From Stratiformator vulcanicus (lineage in GTDB: Bacteria > Planctomycetota > Planctomycetia > Planctomycetales > Planctomycetaceae): a stretch of DNA of 64,000 nt. Made by a program: the position numbers and the translations under genes. Below are positions 1-9,868 of the stretch, piece after piece. How positions within the stretch are numbered: the stretch's first letter is position 1; each line of letters begins with the position of its first letter. The notes beneath the pieces are model-generated. The model ran no database searches. It saw nothing but the letters and a program-made list of their open reading frames with translations, and was not told the DNA's origin. Location of the stretch: contig NZ_CP036268.1 of assembly GCF_007744515.1 (NCBI RefSeq), positions 2,271,712-2,335,711 of the forward strand, given 5' to 3'.

Positions 1-168
1 GTCGGCATCGGTTTTGCACGATGAAGTGCCGAGTTCGGGTGGACGGATCGGGCACTTCCCGCGATAACTCAGCACACCGTACAGAGTTTCGTCCGCGCCC
101 GACTCGCCGGCGTGGAGGTCCCGCTCCGCCCGTTTTCTATTCATCGAGCGTTGGAGTCTTTCACCATC

Positions 169-819
169 ATGCCAGTTTCGCTCGATTCGCTGTCCGGGAT
201 TTCGACGCTTGTCATTGCCGGATTTTGTGGTGCGCACGTTCTCGCATTCGCAGTTCTTTCGATTTGGGCGGGCCGCGATCTGCGGGTGATCGCTTCATCT
301 CTGGACCAGTTCACGCGGAGCCTGCGACATCGCAGCATTCTCGAAGGCACAGCGGGGCTCGCCGACCAGATTCAGGCATTTCTCGCCGACGTCCGGGAGG
401 TGCTCGACAACCCGAAGGCGGTCGAGGAACGACGGTCGCTGCTCGACCGAATCAAGGTGCTCGACGAGAAACGCGGCTATCTCAATTCGCTGTCGTTCGA
501 AACGGCCTGGAACGTCGCCCGAACGATGATCGAGGCCTACCCCTTGGCCGGCGTGCTCGGAACGATCCTCGCGATCGGTTCTGCCTTGGCCGGTGATGCT
601 TCGACGGGAGATGCGTCGGCCGTCTCGGTCATTGTGGCCCGCTTCGGCGACGCGATTTGGTCGACGTTCGCGGGACTGACCGCAGCCATCCTGCTGATGT
701 TTCTGAGCAGCATCCTTGAACCAAGATTTGCCCGCTTGACCGAGAGCCGGGCCAATGTTCGCGACGTAATCGCACGCGCGAAGCGGGAACTGACGGTGAG
801 CGGGGAGAAGCCGGAATGA
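169..819 (+). CDS. MotA/TolQ/ExbB-type proton channel family protein
   Basis: A membrane protein of about 216 residues resembling the TolQ/ExbB channel subunit that uses proton flow to energise envelope work. It has an N-terminal membrane segment, a charged helical middle, and a C-terminal pair of hydrophobic segments. The first of these reads YPLAGVLGTILAIGSAL, the P-x-x-G-x-L-G-T pattern of the family. The second begins with WSTFAGLTAAILLMF. I chose the ATG at 169 because translation from there begins just before the first hydrophobic stretch; an in-frame upstream start at 112 adds a non-hydrophobic leader. It overlaps the next gene by four bases (ATGA), so the two are probably translated together. 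The family assignment is fairly sure; the cargo or partner is unknown. Confidence 0.75.
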   Translation: MPVSLDSLSGISTLVIAGFCGAHVLAFAVLSIWAGRDLRVIASSLDQFTRSLRHRSILEGTAGLADQIQAFLADVREVLDNPKAVEERRSLLDRIKVLDEKRGYLNSLSFETAWNVARTMIEAYPLAGVLGTILAIGSALAGDASTGDASAVSVIVARFGDAIWSTFAGLTAAILLMFLSSILEPRFARLTESRANVRDVIARAKRELTVSGEKPE

Positions 820-1637
820 AAATTCAGCGTCTCCACTTCCAACTCACGCCGCTGCTCGATCTGCTGCTCATCGTAATATTTGCGCAATATCTCGATGTGC
901 AACAAACTGCCGATCAGCAGTCCGAATCGGTCACCGCACAGGTCGCCGCCGAACGGGCCGAGATGGACACTCAGTTGAGCCGGAAGCTGGACGAGTTGGA
1001 ACAGCGATCGCAAACGACATTGGTCGTCGAAGGAGAACTCTCGCAACGCAAGGCGGAACTCGAACGGCAGATTCAGAAATTAGCCGAAGATCGAGCCGAG
1101 CTCGAAGCCCGACAGCGCACGGCCGGCAATTTGCTCGCGAAATTGTTCGACGTGCCTCAAGAGGTGATCGCCGAGGTCTTCCGTCCTCGAGAGCCGCCGG
1201 GCGTACCGCAGACCGCCGAAGAGGTGCAGCGGTTGAAGGACCAACTCGAACGCTTGGCCAATGATAAGGGTCGAGAGATCGTCGAGTTTCTGCTCACGTA
1301 CGATGAACTCCGCAAGCGAGCCGATATCTGGAGCGTGCATATCAGAGAGACCGGCGAGATCGTGCTCAAAGCGGGCGAATGGTCGAACGTCATCCGGGCA
1401 AAGACGCCCGACGAATTCGCGTCGAAGATATTCACGAACTACAAGACCCTACCGCAGCCGAAGAACCTTGTGGTGGTGCTCGTCTCCTACGGCGATGCCC
1501 GCGCCGACGCTCGTAATGCGGTTCTCAAGGGGCTGCCCATGGCACTCAAAGAAATGCGAGACGACCGGCTCGGACGAACACAATTCGAATATGCGATTTT
1601 GGGGTTCGACCCCGGAGACGGCCCGACGGTGCCATAG
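816..1637 (+). CDS. TolR/ExbD-like coiled-coil membrane protein
   Basis: A protein of 273 residues. The first 30 residues contain one membrane segment beginning LTPLLDLLLIVIF, in which a proline and an aspartate at the membrane edge recall the P-L-x-D motif of ExbD/TolR. It is followed by a long charged heptad-rich region (about residues 45-105, many E, Q, R and L) likely to form a coiled coil. A folded C-terminal part (about 140-273) is not one I recognise. It is coupled by a four-base overlap to the TolQ-like gene, so it is probably the second subunit of the same proton-driven complex, with the C-terminal part outside the inner membrane. The ExbD link rests on context and the N-terminal motif only. 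Confidence 0.6.
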   Translation: MKIQRLHFQLTPLLDLLLIVIFAQYLDVQQTADQQSESVTAQVAAERAEMDTQLSRKLDELEQRSQTTLVVEGELSQRKAELERQIQKLAEDRAELEARQRTAGNLLAKLFDVPQEVIAEVFRPREPPGVPQTAEEVQRLKDQLERLANDKGREIVEFLLTYDELRKRADIWSVHIRETGEIVLKAGEWSNVIRAKTPDEFASKIFTNYKTLPQPKNLVVVLVSYGDARADARNAVLKGLPMALKEMRDDRLGRTQFEYAILGFDPGDGPTVP

Positions 1638-1703
1638 TAGACTGATATCATCGGGGACTCTCCGCCGACCTCAGCCATTCTCAAAGCAACTGGAAAGACA
1701 GCC

Positions 1704-2162
1704 ATGCGACGTTTGCAGATCGGTATCTTCGCGGCCGCGGTCATTGGCGTGGCCGCGCTCCTGAACGGCTTGATGAACGGTTTCGGCTTGGGAGAGGGGG
1801 ATGGCGGAACGACCACGGTCACCGAGCAGACTTCGACTTCGGAAACCGAAAGTGAATCGGTGGCCGACGATCCTGACGTTGAGTCAAGTGAAATCGCCGA
1901 GTCGGACGGCTCGCTCGACGTTCTGATCGACGACCGCGAGTTCTTGGTCCGAGGGGCCGATTCCGGGTCCTGGGTACCGATCGACCTGTCAAAGTTGGTC
2001 TCGCTTATTGCGGAACAACCGGGCGATGACGGTCTGAAAGCAACGATCTATCGCACCCCAGCCGCTCGCGCTGCGGCTGAGGAGGAACTCCAAGCGGCGA
2101 TGAGCGAAGCCGGTATTGAGGACTCCGCGGTCGATCAGTCGGAGAAATTTATCGAACGCTGA
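1704..2162 (+). CDS. small exported or membrane-anchored protein of unknown function
   Basis: A product of 152 residues with an N-terminal hydrophobic segment (about residues 5-26) after two arginines, consistent with a signal peptide or single anchor. A Ser/Thr/Glu-rich linker (about 32-65) and a small acidic C-terminal domain follow. No known domain was recognised. It lies 66 bases after the TolR-like gene on the same strand, with a GGAAAG sequence upstream of the ATG, so it may be a third member of the membrane complex. The function is unknown. Confidence 0.55.
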   Translation: MRRLQIGIFAAAVIGVAALLNGLMNGFGLGEGDGGTTTVTEQTSTSETESESVADDPDVESSEIAESDGSLDVLIDDREFLVRGADSGSWVPIDLSKLVSLIAEQPGDDGLKATIYRTPAARAAAEEELQAAMSEAGIEDSAVDQSEKFIER

Positions 2163-2336
2163 ACGCCTGATTGAAGTAACCGCGGCGCTATTTCTCACCG
2201 TGAGGCGAGATTCCGATTCGACGTGCTGTCGCATCGGAGTTACCCTATAGATAGCTTCGGAGCGGCGATCCTCCCGGACGGGGACGGGCAAGCATTCCGA
2301 ATTCTCATCAACGATTTCGCTCGCGACGTGGTCAGA

Positions 2337-5051
2337 ATGCATCGCTATCGCTTTTTCGCGAACCCCTGGCTCTCAATCGCAGCGGCAGCCGCGATTGCGG
2401 TGGCGATCTTCGTTTCGGGAGAGGCACTTGCGGCAGAGCCGATTTCGAAGGCTGATCGGCACTTCACGCTGCAAGTGCTGCCGGTGCTCAAAGCGAAGTG
2501 TCTCGCCTGTCACGGCGAGGATGGGGACGACCTGAAAGGCGACTTTGATCTGTCGTCCCGTGCCGCCTTGCTCAAAGGTGGAGAGTCGGGCGAGCCGGGC
2601 ATCGTCCCGAAACAGCCCGACGAGGGCACAATGCTTTCGGCGATCCGCTGGGAAGGCTACGAGATGCCTCCCAAGGAGAACGATCGGTTGTCGGTCGAGC
2701 AAATCGCTGCGATCGAACGCTGGATTCGCGAGGGAGCTGTCTGGCCGAACGCCGACATTCAGAAACGGATCGTTGAGGATTCATGGAAGTCCGAATCGTC
2801 AGATCAAGGCGTGATCGTCGCGACATCGGGCGGGCTTTCCGATGATTGGACCTACCGCCGCTATCAGCCCAAAGACCTGTGGGCTTACCAACCGCGAGCG
2901 AATCCGGCAGTCCCCGAAATCGCATCGGCTGCAGGTGCGATTGAGCACCCGATCGATGCCTTCTTGCAACGCCGCATGTCGGAGGCCGGAGTGACTCCGG
3001 CAGGTCCCGCGGACCGGGTCGAGTGGATCCGCCGAATCACCTTCAATGTGACCGGCCTGCCGCCGACGCCGGACGAGGTAACGGCGTACGTCGAAGATCG
3101 GTCGGTCAACGCCGATCAAAGGGTCATTGATCGGCTGCTCGCGAGCCCTCATTACGGTGAGCGAATGGCTCAGCATTGGCTCGATGTCGTGCGGTATGCG
3201 GACACCGCAGGCTATGCGAATGACTTCAGTCGCCCCAACGCATGGCGCTACCGCGATTACGTCATCCGATCGTTTAACTCCGACAAACCGTTTGATCAAT
3301 TTATCCGAGAGCAAATCGCCGGAGACGAAATCGATCCGGACGACCCGGAAATGCTGATCGCGGTTGGGTTCCTTCGCATGGGACCTTGGGAGCACACCGG
3401 GATGTCTGTGTTCGCGGAGACGCGGCAGCTATTCCTGGACGACGCGGTCAATACCGTCGGGGAGACATTTTTGGCGACGAACATGAGTTGCTTTAAATGT
3501 CATGATCACAAATTCGATCCGCTGCCGACTCAGGATTACTATCGGATGCAGGCGGCGTTCGCACCGGTCCAACTCGCCGATCGCCCGGCCCCATTTCTGC
3601 CGGAAGAAAATACGACCGGCATGTCGGATCAACGCCGACGATACGAGCAGCTCGCCAAGAATGACGGCACCGAACTTATCATTCCGCCGGGAGCTGATGA
3701 AAAGTTAAAGCGGGAATTAAGGAAAGATTTTAAGAGAATTCAAAATAAAAACCGGGAGCAACATCGACGGACATTGCTGATGACCCAGCCGCGGGCTTTC
3801 AGTGTTTATAACGGTCCGTTAAATCCGAAATTTCGCTCGACGAAGTCGATCCACGAGGTCCCCAACAAACGTAGTGGCGAAGTCCAGCAGGTATCGATCC
3901 TCGTGGGAGGTTCGATCGCTTCACCGAGCACGGAGGTTGAGCCGGGCGTTCTCAGCGCGGTCGACCGCATGATCGATGAAGAACGGAATTCGAGCCTCAC
4001 GAATGAGATGACCGGTCGGCGGACCGAGCTCGCCGCGTGGATTGCTAGCGACGCCAATCCGTTGACCGCGCGCGTCTATGTGAACCGCATCTGGCAATGG
4101 CACTTCGGTCGTGGATTGGTCAATACGCCGAACAACTTTGGGGTCACGGGATCAGAACCGACCCATCCCGAACTTCTTGATTGGCTGGCGAATTACTTCA
4201 TCGAACAGGGCTGGTCGACCAAGGCGGTGCATCGCCTGATTCTGACGAGCGACGCCTACCGACGCTCGACGTCGCACCCGCAACGTGACGCCGTCGACAG
4301 TGTCGATCCGAATAACGAGTTGCTGAGCTGGTTTCCTCCACGACGGCTGACCGCGGAAGAACTTCGTGACTCGATGCTGGTCGTTTCCGGAGACTTAAAC
4401 GCCGAGATGGGCGGGATTCCAATTCGTCCTGAAATTAATCGGGATGTCGCCTTTCAGCCGCGGATGATCATGGGCGGGGTGGCTCCGGCCTATCAGCCGT
4501 CGCGAACTCCGCTCTTGCGGAACCGACGAACGATCTACGCTCAGAAGATTCGAGGACTTCGCGATCCGATGCTGGAGGTGTTCGATCAGCCGACACCCGA
4601 TCAATCGTGCGGGCGTCGTAATGCATCGACCGTCACCCCGCAGGTCTTTGCTCTATTTAATAGTGAGAGCGTCCACCATCGGGCGCTCGCGTTCGCCGTT
4701 CGTCTGATCGACGAAAATGCTTCGCCGAAGCAACGGATTCAATCGGCATATCGGCTCTGTTTTGGTCGTGAACCATCGAAACGGGATTTAATGGCCTGTC
4801 TCGACCACATCGGCCGATCACAGGTTTATCATTCCGCGAAAACACCGCCGCCGATCGAACTTCCGACGGAACTGGTCCGCGAACGGCTCGGTGAGCAGTT
4901 CGGGCATCAGATGCAGTGGCTCGAACAACTCGACGTCTATAAGAATTACGAACCGGACCTGACTGCCAATATGGCAACGGCAGAGCAGCGAGCTTGGGCG
5001 GAACTATGCCTCGTCCTCTTGAACTCGAATGAATTCGCCTACGTGTATTAA
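2337..5051 (+). CDS. planctomycete cytochrome c / DUF1549 / DUF1553 exported protein
   Basis: A protein of 904 residues with a signal peptide (residues about 12-33) and the planctomycete domain order. First is a cytochrome-c-like domain with a haem-binding CLACH motif at residues 55-59. Next is DUF1549 (about 205-415), which contains a second CFKCH motif. Last is DUF1553 in the C-terminal half, including NPLTARVYVNRIWQWHFGR. The ATG at 2337 was preferred over an in-frame start at 2223 because it places the signal peptide at the N-terminus. The gene is followed by a DUF1501 gene, the usual partner. The family is common in Planctomycetes and its biochemistry is unsettled; association with complex polysaccharide degradation has been suggested. 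Confidence 0.9.
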   Translation: MHRYRFFANPWLSIAAAAAIAVAIFVSGEALAAEPISKADRHFTLQVLPVLKAKCLACHGEDGDDLKGDFDLSSRAALLKGGESGEPGIVPKQPDEGTMLSAIRWEGYEMPPKENDRLSVEQIAAIERWIREGAVWPNADIQKRIVEDSWKSESSDQGVIVATSGGLSDDWTYRRYQPKDLWAYQPRANPAVPEIASAAGAIEHPIDAFLQRRMSEAGVTPAGPADRVEWIRRITFNVTGLPPTPDEVTAYVEDRSVNADQRVIDRLLASPHYGERMAQHWLDVVRYADTAGYANDFSRPNAWRYRDYVIRSFNSDKPFDQFIREQIAGDEIDPDDPEMLIAVGFLRMGPWEHTGMSVFAETRQLFLDDAVNTVGETFLATNMSCFKCHDHKFDPLPTQDYYRMQAAFAPVQLADRPAPFLPEENTTGMSDQRRRYEQLAKNDGTELIIPPGADEKLKRELRKDFKRIQNKNREQHRRTLLMTQPRAFSVYNGPLNPKFRSTKSIHEVPNKRSGEVQQVSILVGGSIASPSTEVEPGVLSAVDRMIDEERNSSLTNEMTGRRTELAAWIASDANPLTARVYVNRIWQWHFGRGLVNTPNNFGVTGSEPTHPELLDWLANYFIEQGWSTKAVHRLILTSDAYRRSTSHPQRDAVDSVDPNNELLSWFPPRRLTAEELRDSMLVVSGDLNAEMGGIPIRPEINRDVAFQPRMIMGGVAPAYQPSRTPLLRNRRTIYAQKIRGLRDPMLEVFDQPTPDQSCGRRNASTVTPQVFALFNSESVHHRALAFAVRLIDENASPKQRIQSAYRLCFGREPSKRDLMACLDHIGRSQVYHSAKTPPPIELPTELVRERLGEQFGHQMQWLEQLDVYKNYEPDLTANMATAEQRAWAELCLVLLNSNEFAYVY

Positions 5052-5126
5052 GTCCGGTCGGTAAGTCTTACTCGGCCGCCTGATACTTTGCGGTCAATCC
5101 CCACAACACCTTAATGGCTCGGTTCA

Positions 5127-6533
5127 ATGTCTTTGCCGCGTCGTGACTTTCTCTACGGCCTCGGTGCCACGCTCGGCACGGCGGCCTTGAATTCGTTCAC
5201 TCAGGCTGAGGACGCCCCCTCGGCAATCGAAGAGGCCGGGCCGCTTGCCGCGAAGCAGGGACATTTTGCAGCCAAGGCGAAGTCGTGCATCTTCATCACG
5301 CTCGCGGGCGGGCCGAGTCATATCGATACGTTCGATCCGAAGCCCGTGCTGCAAAAACTACACTTAAATGAATTTCGGCGCGATGACAAATTCGCGTCCG
5401 CGATGAACGGGGGCAAGCGCTATTACGTGGCCAGCCCCTTTCGAACGCGCCAGGTCGGACAGAGCGGCCTGTGGATGTGCGACCAGTTCGGCCATCTCCC
5501 GAAGGTGGCCGACGAGCTCTGTATTTATCGCGGATGCCAAGCTGAGTCGGTCAATCACCCGACCGCCCTTTATCACATCAACACCGGAAATCGCTTCGGC
5601 GGTGATCCGGCGATCGGGTCGTGGGTGACCTACGGACTTGGTTCGCTGAACCAGGATTTGCCCGGATATCTGGTGATGCCCGGCAGGGTACTACCGCAGG
5701 GCGGGGCGGCGAATTGGTCGAGCGGATATCTGCCGGCTAATTTTCAGGGGACCCCCTTGCGGCCGCAGGGAAGCCCGATTCTCGACCTCAATCCACCCCC
5801 GGGTGTGTCCACGCGGACGCAGCGAAGAAATCTCGATCTGTTGGCCGAGTTAAATGCGGCGCATCAGCAACGACATCCGCAGCACGAAGATTTATCGGCT
5901 CGCATGGCGAGCTATGAACTCGCTTTTCGAATGCAGATGACCGTGCCCGAGATTCTCGATATCGGCGGGGAAACATCCCGCACACTCAGAGACTACGGCA
6001 CGGAAGACCGAGTCACCGGCGAGTTCGGGCGGAAATGTCTGTTGTCCCGAAAGCTCATCGAGAAGGGCGTTCGATTTGTGCAGATTTATCAGGAAGGCTG
6101 GGATTCGCACGATTTCATCGCCGACGCGCACGGTCGGATGATCCGCACTGTCGATCAGCCGATCGCCGCTTTGATTGCCGACCTGAAACAACGCGGTTTG
6201 CTCGACGAAACGCTCGTTGTTATTTGCGGCGAGTTCGGCCGCAGTCCCGACAACGGTGTTCGATCGGGGGGCGTCTCGTACGGTCGCGATCACAATGCGA
6301 ATGCGATGTCGGTCGTGTTCGCCGGAGGAGGCGTAAGCGGAGGGCGCTATGTCGGCGCGACCGATGAGATCGGCGGCTCCGCCGTTGAAGTCGTCCATCC
6401 CATCAAAGACCTGCACGTGACGCTTCTGCGGATGTTGGGACTCGACGACAACAAGCTGACCTACTTTCACGCGGGGCGGTTCAAACAACTCTCGCAGGTC
6501 GGCGGCGAGGTCATCGACGAGCTGATGGCATGA
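5127..6533 (+). CDS. DUF1501 domain protein with twin-arginine signal
   Basis: A protein of 468 residues beginning with a twin-arginine export signal (PRRDFLYGLGATLG). The body is a DUF1501 domain, related to the alkaline phosphatase/sulfatase fold, with TLAGGPSHIDTFDPKP near the N-terminus, GWDSHD in the middle and CGEFGRSP near the C-terminal metal-site region. It lies 75 bases downstream of the DUF1549/DUF1553 gene in the same orientation. Such pairs recur in planctomycete genomes, so an exported two-protein unit is likely. The exact reaction is unknown. Confidence 0.9.
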   Translation: MSLPRRDFLYGLGATLGTAALNSFTQAEDAPSAIEEAGPLAAKQGHFAAKAKSCIFITLAGGPSHIDTFDPKPVLQKLHLNEFRRDDKFASAMNGGKRYYVASPFRTRQVGQSGLWMCDQFGHLPKVADELCIYRGCQAESVNHPTALYHINTGNRFGGDPAIGSWVTYGLGSLNQDLPGYLVMPGRVLPQGGAANWSSGYLPANFQGTPLRPQGSPILDLNPPPGVSTRTQRRNLDLLAELNAAHQQRHPQHEDLSARMASYELAFRMQMTVPEILDIGGETSRTLRDYGTEDRVTGEFGRKCLLSRKLIEKGVRFVQIYQEGWDSHDFIADAHGRMIRTVDQPIAALIADLKQRGLLDETLVVICGEFGRSPDNGVRSGGVSYGRDHNANAMSVVFAGGGVSGGRYVGATDEIGGSAVEVVHPIKDLHVTLLRMLGLDDNKLTYFHAGRFKQLSQVGGEVIDELMA

Positions 6534-6657
6534 TGCCGCGGGGATGAAACTACGTGTCCGGCAGCGGACCAAGCGGCTTGCGAATCACCGGTGTGTGGCC
6601 GCATGATGCCGCGACCTGAGCGCGTGACATCTTTTCGCCCCTGCGGTTTTCGATTTA

Positions 6658-8583
6658 ATGTGCGGCATCAGCGGCTATTTTTCACCGGGCGGCGGGCAGT
6701 CTGCCGAGGCGATGCGTTCGGTTGCCGGTGCGATGGCCGACACTCTTTCGCACCGCGGACCCGATGGCAGCGGGACGTGGGTCGATCCCGACGCGGGCAT
6801 CGCACTCGGCCATCGCCGGCTATCGATCATCGATCTCTCGGAGGCCGGCGCTCAGCCGATGCCCTCCGCCTGCGGGCGATATGTGCTGAGCTACAACGGA
6901 GAGATCTATAACTTCTCCGAACTGCGGGACGAACTCGAGTCGGCCGGTCGACGATTTCGCGGGCATTGCGACACCGAGGTGCTTCTCGAAGGCATCGCCG
7001 AATGGGGTATCGAGGCGACGCTGAAAAAATTGATCGGGATGTTCGCTTTCGCTCTGTGGGACCGCGAAGAGCGGACGCTCACGTTCGCTCGCGACCGCTT
7101 GGGGATCAAGCCGCTTTACTATGGCTGGGCCGGTCGAACTCTGCTCTTCGGGTCGGAGCTGAAAGCACTAAGAGCTCACCCTGAATTTGGTGCCGACGTG
7201 AATCGCGACGCCGTCGCCCAGGTCTTGCGGCACGGTTACATCCCGGCTCCCCTTTCGATCTATGCCGGAATCTCAAAACTGATTCCCGGAACGATCATTG
7301 AATTTTCGGCCGAAGAGCGCGATCCGTCCCCCCGAGCCTATTGGTCGCTGTCGGAGGTAGTCGAAGAGGCCTCCCGTCGAGCTTCCGGCAACGATTCCGA
7401 ACGGTCGGATCGAGAATATTGCGATGAGCTTGAGACCCTGCTGACCGATGCCGTCGGCAAGCGGATGATCGCCGATGTTTCGCTCGGAGCGCTCCTATCG
7501 GGCGGCATCGATTCCTCGTTGGTCGTGGCGTTGATGCAGAAGCAGAGCGGTCGGCCCGTGAAGAGTTTTTCGATCGGATTTTCTGAAACGGAATACAACG
7601 AAGCACCGCACGCCGCGGCGGTGGCGAAGCACCTCGGGACCGACCACACCGAACTCTACGTCGAGCCACGAGACGCCCTCGACGTCATTCCGAAGTTGCC
7701 GGAGTTGTATGACGAACCGTTCGGCGATTCCTCTCAGATTCCGACCTATCTGGTTTCGGAACTGACCCGGCGATCGGTGACGGTTGCACTGTCGGGTGAT
7801 GGCGGGGATGAGAGTTTCGGCGGCTACGAGCGTTATCGGGTGACGAGGGATGCGTGGAACATTCTGCGGCTCGCTCCGGGACCGGTCAGGCAAGCGGCCG
7901 CGTTGCTCGGGCGGCTCGGAACCGGCCGGGTGCCAGGTCGCATTCCGAAGCGGATCGTGCGACGGCTCAGTCGGGTGGGCGTCCGGACGGTCGGCGATCT
8001 CTACTGCGCCCAACTTCAGCATTGGACGAACGCGACCGACGTCGCCCTCGAATCTCGAGACACCCGCACGTTCGCATCGGACCCGGGCTTGTGGCCGGAC
8101 GCGCTGCGTTATCCGGAAACGTTTCTGTTTGCCGATACGCTCAGCTATCTGCCAGATGACATTCTCGTGAAAGTTGATCGGGCGAGTATGGCCGTGGGGC
8201 TCGAAGCACGTGTCCCGCTGCTCGATCATCGCGTCGTTGAATTCGCGTGGCAGATGCCATCGCGATTGCGGTGGGATCGCCGCGGGCGCGGGAAGTGGCC
8301 GTTGCAAGAGATTCTGGGGCGCTACGTTCCGACCGAATTATTCGACCGCCCGAAGAAAGGCTTCGGAGTCCCGATCGATCATTGGCTGCGCGGGCCGCTC
8401 CGCGAGTGGGCCGAGGAACTGTTGCGTGAGGATCGGCTCAGGGAGGAAGGTTACTTTGATCCGCAGCCGATTCGCGAGTTGTGGCGGCGGCACTTGGCCG
8501 GCGACAATTGGCATTATCTGCTGTGGAACGTGTTGATGTTCAACGCGTGGCTGGAGCGGCAGCGATCGGGCGTTGCGGTATGA
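6658..8583 (+). CDS. asnB: asparagine synthetase (glutamine-hydrolysing) family
   Basis: A protein of 641 residues. The start MCGISGYF places the catalytic Cys2 of a class II glutamine amidotransferase immediately after the initiator methionine, which fixes the start. The synthetase half has the ATP pyrophosphatase loop SGGIDSS at about residues 281-287 and a second conserved LSGDGGDESFGGY near residue 380. The family makes asparagine from aspartate, ATP and glutamine. Many paralogues beside glycosyltransferases act instead on surface-polysaccharide or exopolysaccharide precursors. Because the next gene is a glycosyltransferase overlapping by four bases, a role in glycan amidation is possible, and the symbol should be read as family level. 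Confidence 0.88.
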   Translation: MCGISGYFSPGGGQSAEAMRSVAGAMADTLSHRGPDGSGTWVDPDAGIALGHRRLSIIDLSEAGAQPMPSACGRYVLSYNGEIYNFSELRDELESAGRRFRGHCDTEVLLEGIAEWGIEATLKKLIGMFAFALWDREERTLTFARDRLGIKPLYYGWAGRTLLFGSELKALRAHPEFGADVNRDAVAQVLRHGYIPAPLSIYAGISKLIPGTIIEFSAEERDPSPRAYWSLSEVVEEASRRASGNDSERSDREYCDELETLLTDAVGKRMIADVSLGALLSGGIDSSLVVALMQKQSGRPVKSFSIGFSETEYNEAPHAAAVAKHLGTDHTELYVEPRDALDVIPKLPELYDEPFGDSSQIPTYLVSELTRRSVTVALSGDGGDESFGGYERYRVTRDAWNILRLAPGPVRQAAALLGRLGTGRVPGRIPKRIVRRLSRVGVRTVGDLYCAQLQHWTNATDVALESRDTRTFASDPGLWPDALRYPETFLFADTLSYLPDDILVKVDRASMAVGLEARVPLLDHRVVEFAWQMPSRLRWDRRGRGKWPLQEILGRYVPTELFDRPKKGFGVPIDHWLRGPLREWAEELLREDRLREEGYFDPQPIRELWRRHLAGDNWHYLLWNVLMFNAWLERQRSGVAV

Positions 8584-9761
8584 GTGGCACGATCGAAGGT
8601 CAGCAGCGCGTCCGCGTGATGGTTGTTTCGCACGCCCTGACCGGGGGCGGGGCGGAGACGCAAATCCGGGCGATTTTGCGGCATCTCGATCGATCGCTGT
8701 TTGAGCCGTTTCTCTATCTGTTTCGCGGCGAAGAAAAACTCGGAGAGCTAATTCCGGACGATATTTCGGTCGACGTATTTTGCGGCCCCGGCTCGTCAGG
8801 CCGCCGGTGGCGTCGAGGAGTTTCTCGCTTCACGTTGGCGAGAGATCTCGCCGCAACGTGCCGCCGGCACCGCATCGACGTTCTGTACGATCGGCTCATC
8901 AACACCACGCTGCAAACGGCTCCGGCCACCTGGCTGAGCGGTATCCCGCGCGTCTCGGCTTACAGCTCTAATCCGGATGCCGATTTCGCTTCGCGGCTCA
9001 AACCGTTTCCTCGCGTGCAACGCTACGCTGCGCGAAAGGCCTATCACTCGGCCGCGACCGTCACGGCGAATTCGGAATGCCTGCGGCGGAAGGTGATCGA
9101 GTTCTTTGACCTGCCGCCTGATCGGGTGGTGAATACGCCAAACCTGATCGACTTCGCTCAGATTCAAGCGAGCGTCGAGTCAGCGGATGAGATCGATCGA
9201 TCTGACGGCGCGACTCACCTTATTTGCGTCGGTCGGTTGCGCTCCGAGAAAGGCCAGCGTGATCTGCTTCACGCTCTAGCACTTTTGCGAACAAGGGGTG
9301 ACCAGCGACCGATGCGGCTCCATCTGCTTGGCAACGGCCCCGACGAAGCAGACCTGCGCCGTATCGCATCCGCCGAACAAATTGACGACCGCGTCGAGTT
9401 TCACGGTCACGTCGAGAATCCCTTTGAGATATTGGGTTCGGCCGATCTCTTCATTCTGCCATCGCTTGATGAGGGATCGCCCAACGCGCTACTTGAAGCG
9501 ATCGCTGCCGGCGTGCCGGTCATTGCAACCGATTGCCCGTGCGGCCCGGCGGAGATTCTGGACAACGGTCGGCTCGGGCGGCTCGTGCCGGTCGGCAGCC
9601 CCGTCGCGATTGCGGATGCGATCAGCGACTATCTGGACGACCCCCAAAGCTGGCGATCACGGACCGATGCGGCTCGGACGTTCGTCGAGCAACGCCACAC
9701 ACCCCGCCATGCGATTCGCGTGCTCGAAGAGGTGCTCCTTGATGCCGCCAATCGCGGCTGA
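8580..9761 (+). CDS. glycosyltransferase, GT4/GT-B type
   Basis: A protein of 393 residues with a GT-B architecture. The N-terminal Rossmann half starts VRVMVVSHALTGGGAETQ, with the glycine-rich donor-side loop. The C-terminal half begins at CVGRLRSEKGQRDLL and carries the E-x7-E motif in DEGSPNALLEA, with the first Glu at about residue 298. It most likely transfers a sugar from a nucleotide donor onto a glycan or lipid acceptor at the cytoplasmic face. The ATG at 8580 overlaps the asnB stop (ATGA), so the two genes are translationally coupled. The acceptor is unknown. Confidence 0.88.
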   Translation: MSGTIEGQQRVRVMVVSHALTGGGAETQIRAILRHLDRSLFEPFLYLFRGEEKLGELIPDDISVDVFCGPGSSGRRWRRGVSRFTLARDLAATCRRHRIDVLYDRLINTTLQTAPATWLSGIPRVSAYSSNPDADFASRLKPFPRVQRYAARKAYHSAATVTANSECLRRKVIEFFDLPPDRVVNTPNLIDFAQIQASVESADEIDRSDGATHLICVGRLRSEKGQRDLLHALALLRTRGDQRPMRLHLLGNGPDEADLRRIASAEQIDDRVEFHGHVENPFEILGSADLFILPSLDEGSPNALLEAIAAGVPVIATDCPCGPAEILDNGRLGRLVPVGSPVAIADAISDYLDDPQSWRSRTDAARTFVEQRHTPRHAIRVLEEVLLDAANRG

Positions 9762-9778
9762 TTTTTCCCGACCGCGCA

Positions 9779-9805
9779 TAAAAAAACGAGGGGCAGAGCC
9801 CCTCG
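9779..9805 (-). terminator. intrinsic terminator of the primary sigma factor gene
   Basis: Read on the minus strand, a seven-base-pair stem (CGAGGGG/CCCCTCG with a five-base loop, 9787-9805) is followed by a run of six T. This fits termination of the leftward sigma gene that ends at 9869. The converging glycosyltransferase ends at 9761. Confidence 0.8.
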
Positions 9806-9868
9806 CGGCCAATCCTTGGCCAAAGTGGTGAGAAATCCTTTTCTCACAAGCCTCACTTTGAGTGCTTG

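Noticed and set aside
21-596. Long plus-strand open frame at the left edge
   Set aside because: It overlaps the TolQ-like gene in another frame, is rich in Arg and Ser, and shows no domain; a shadow frame of GC-rich DNA.
7495-8307. Minus-strand frame of 270 codons inside asnB
   Set aside because: It lies wholly within a clear asparagine synthetase gene and has no recognisable motif.
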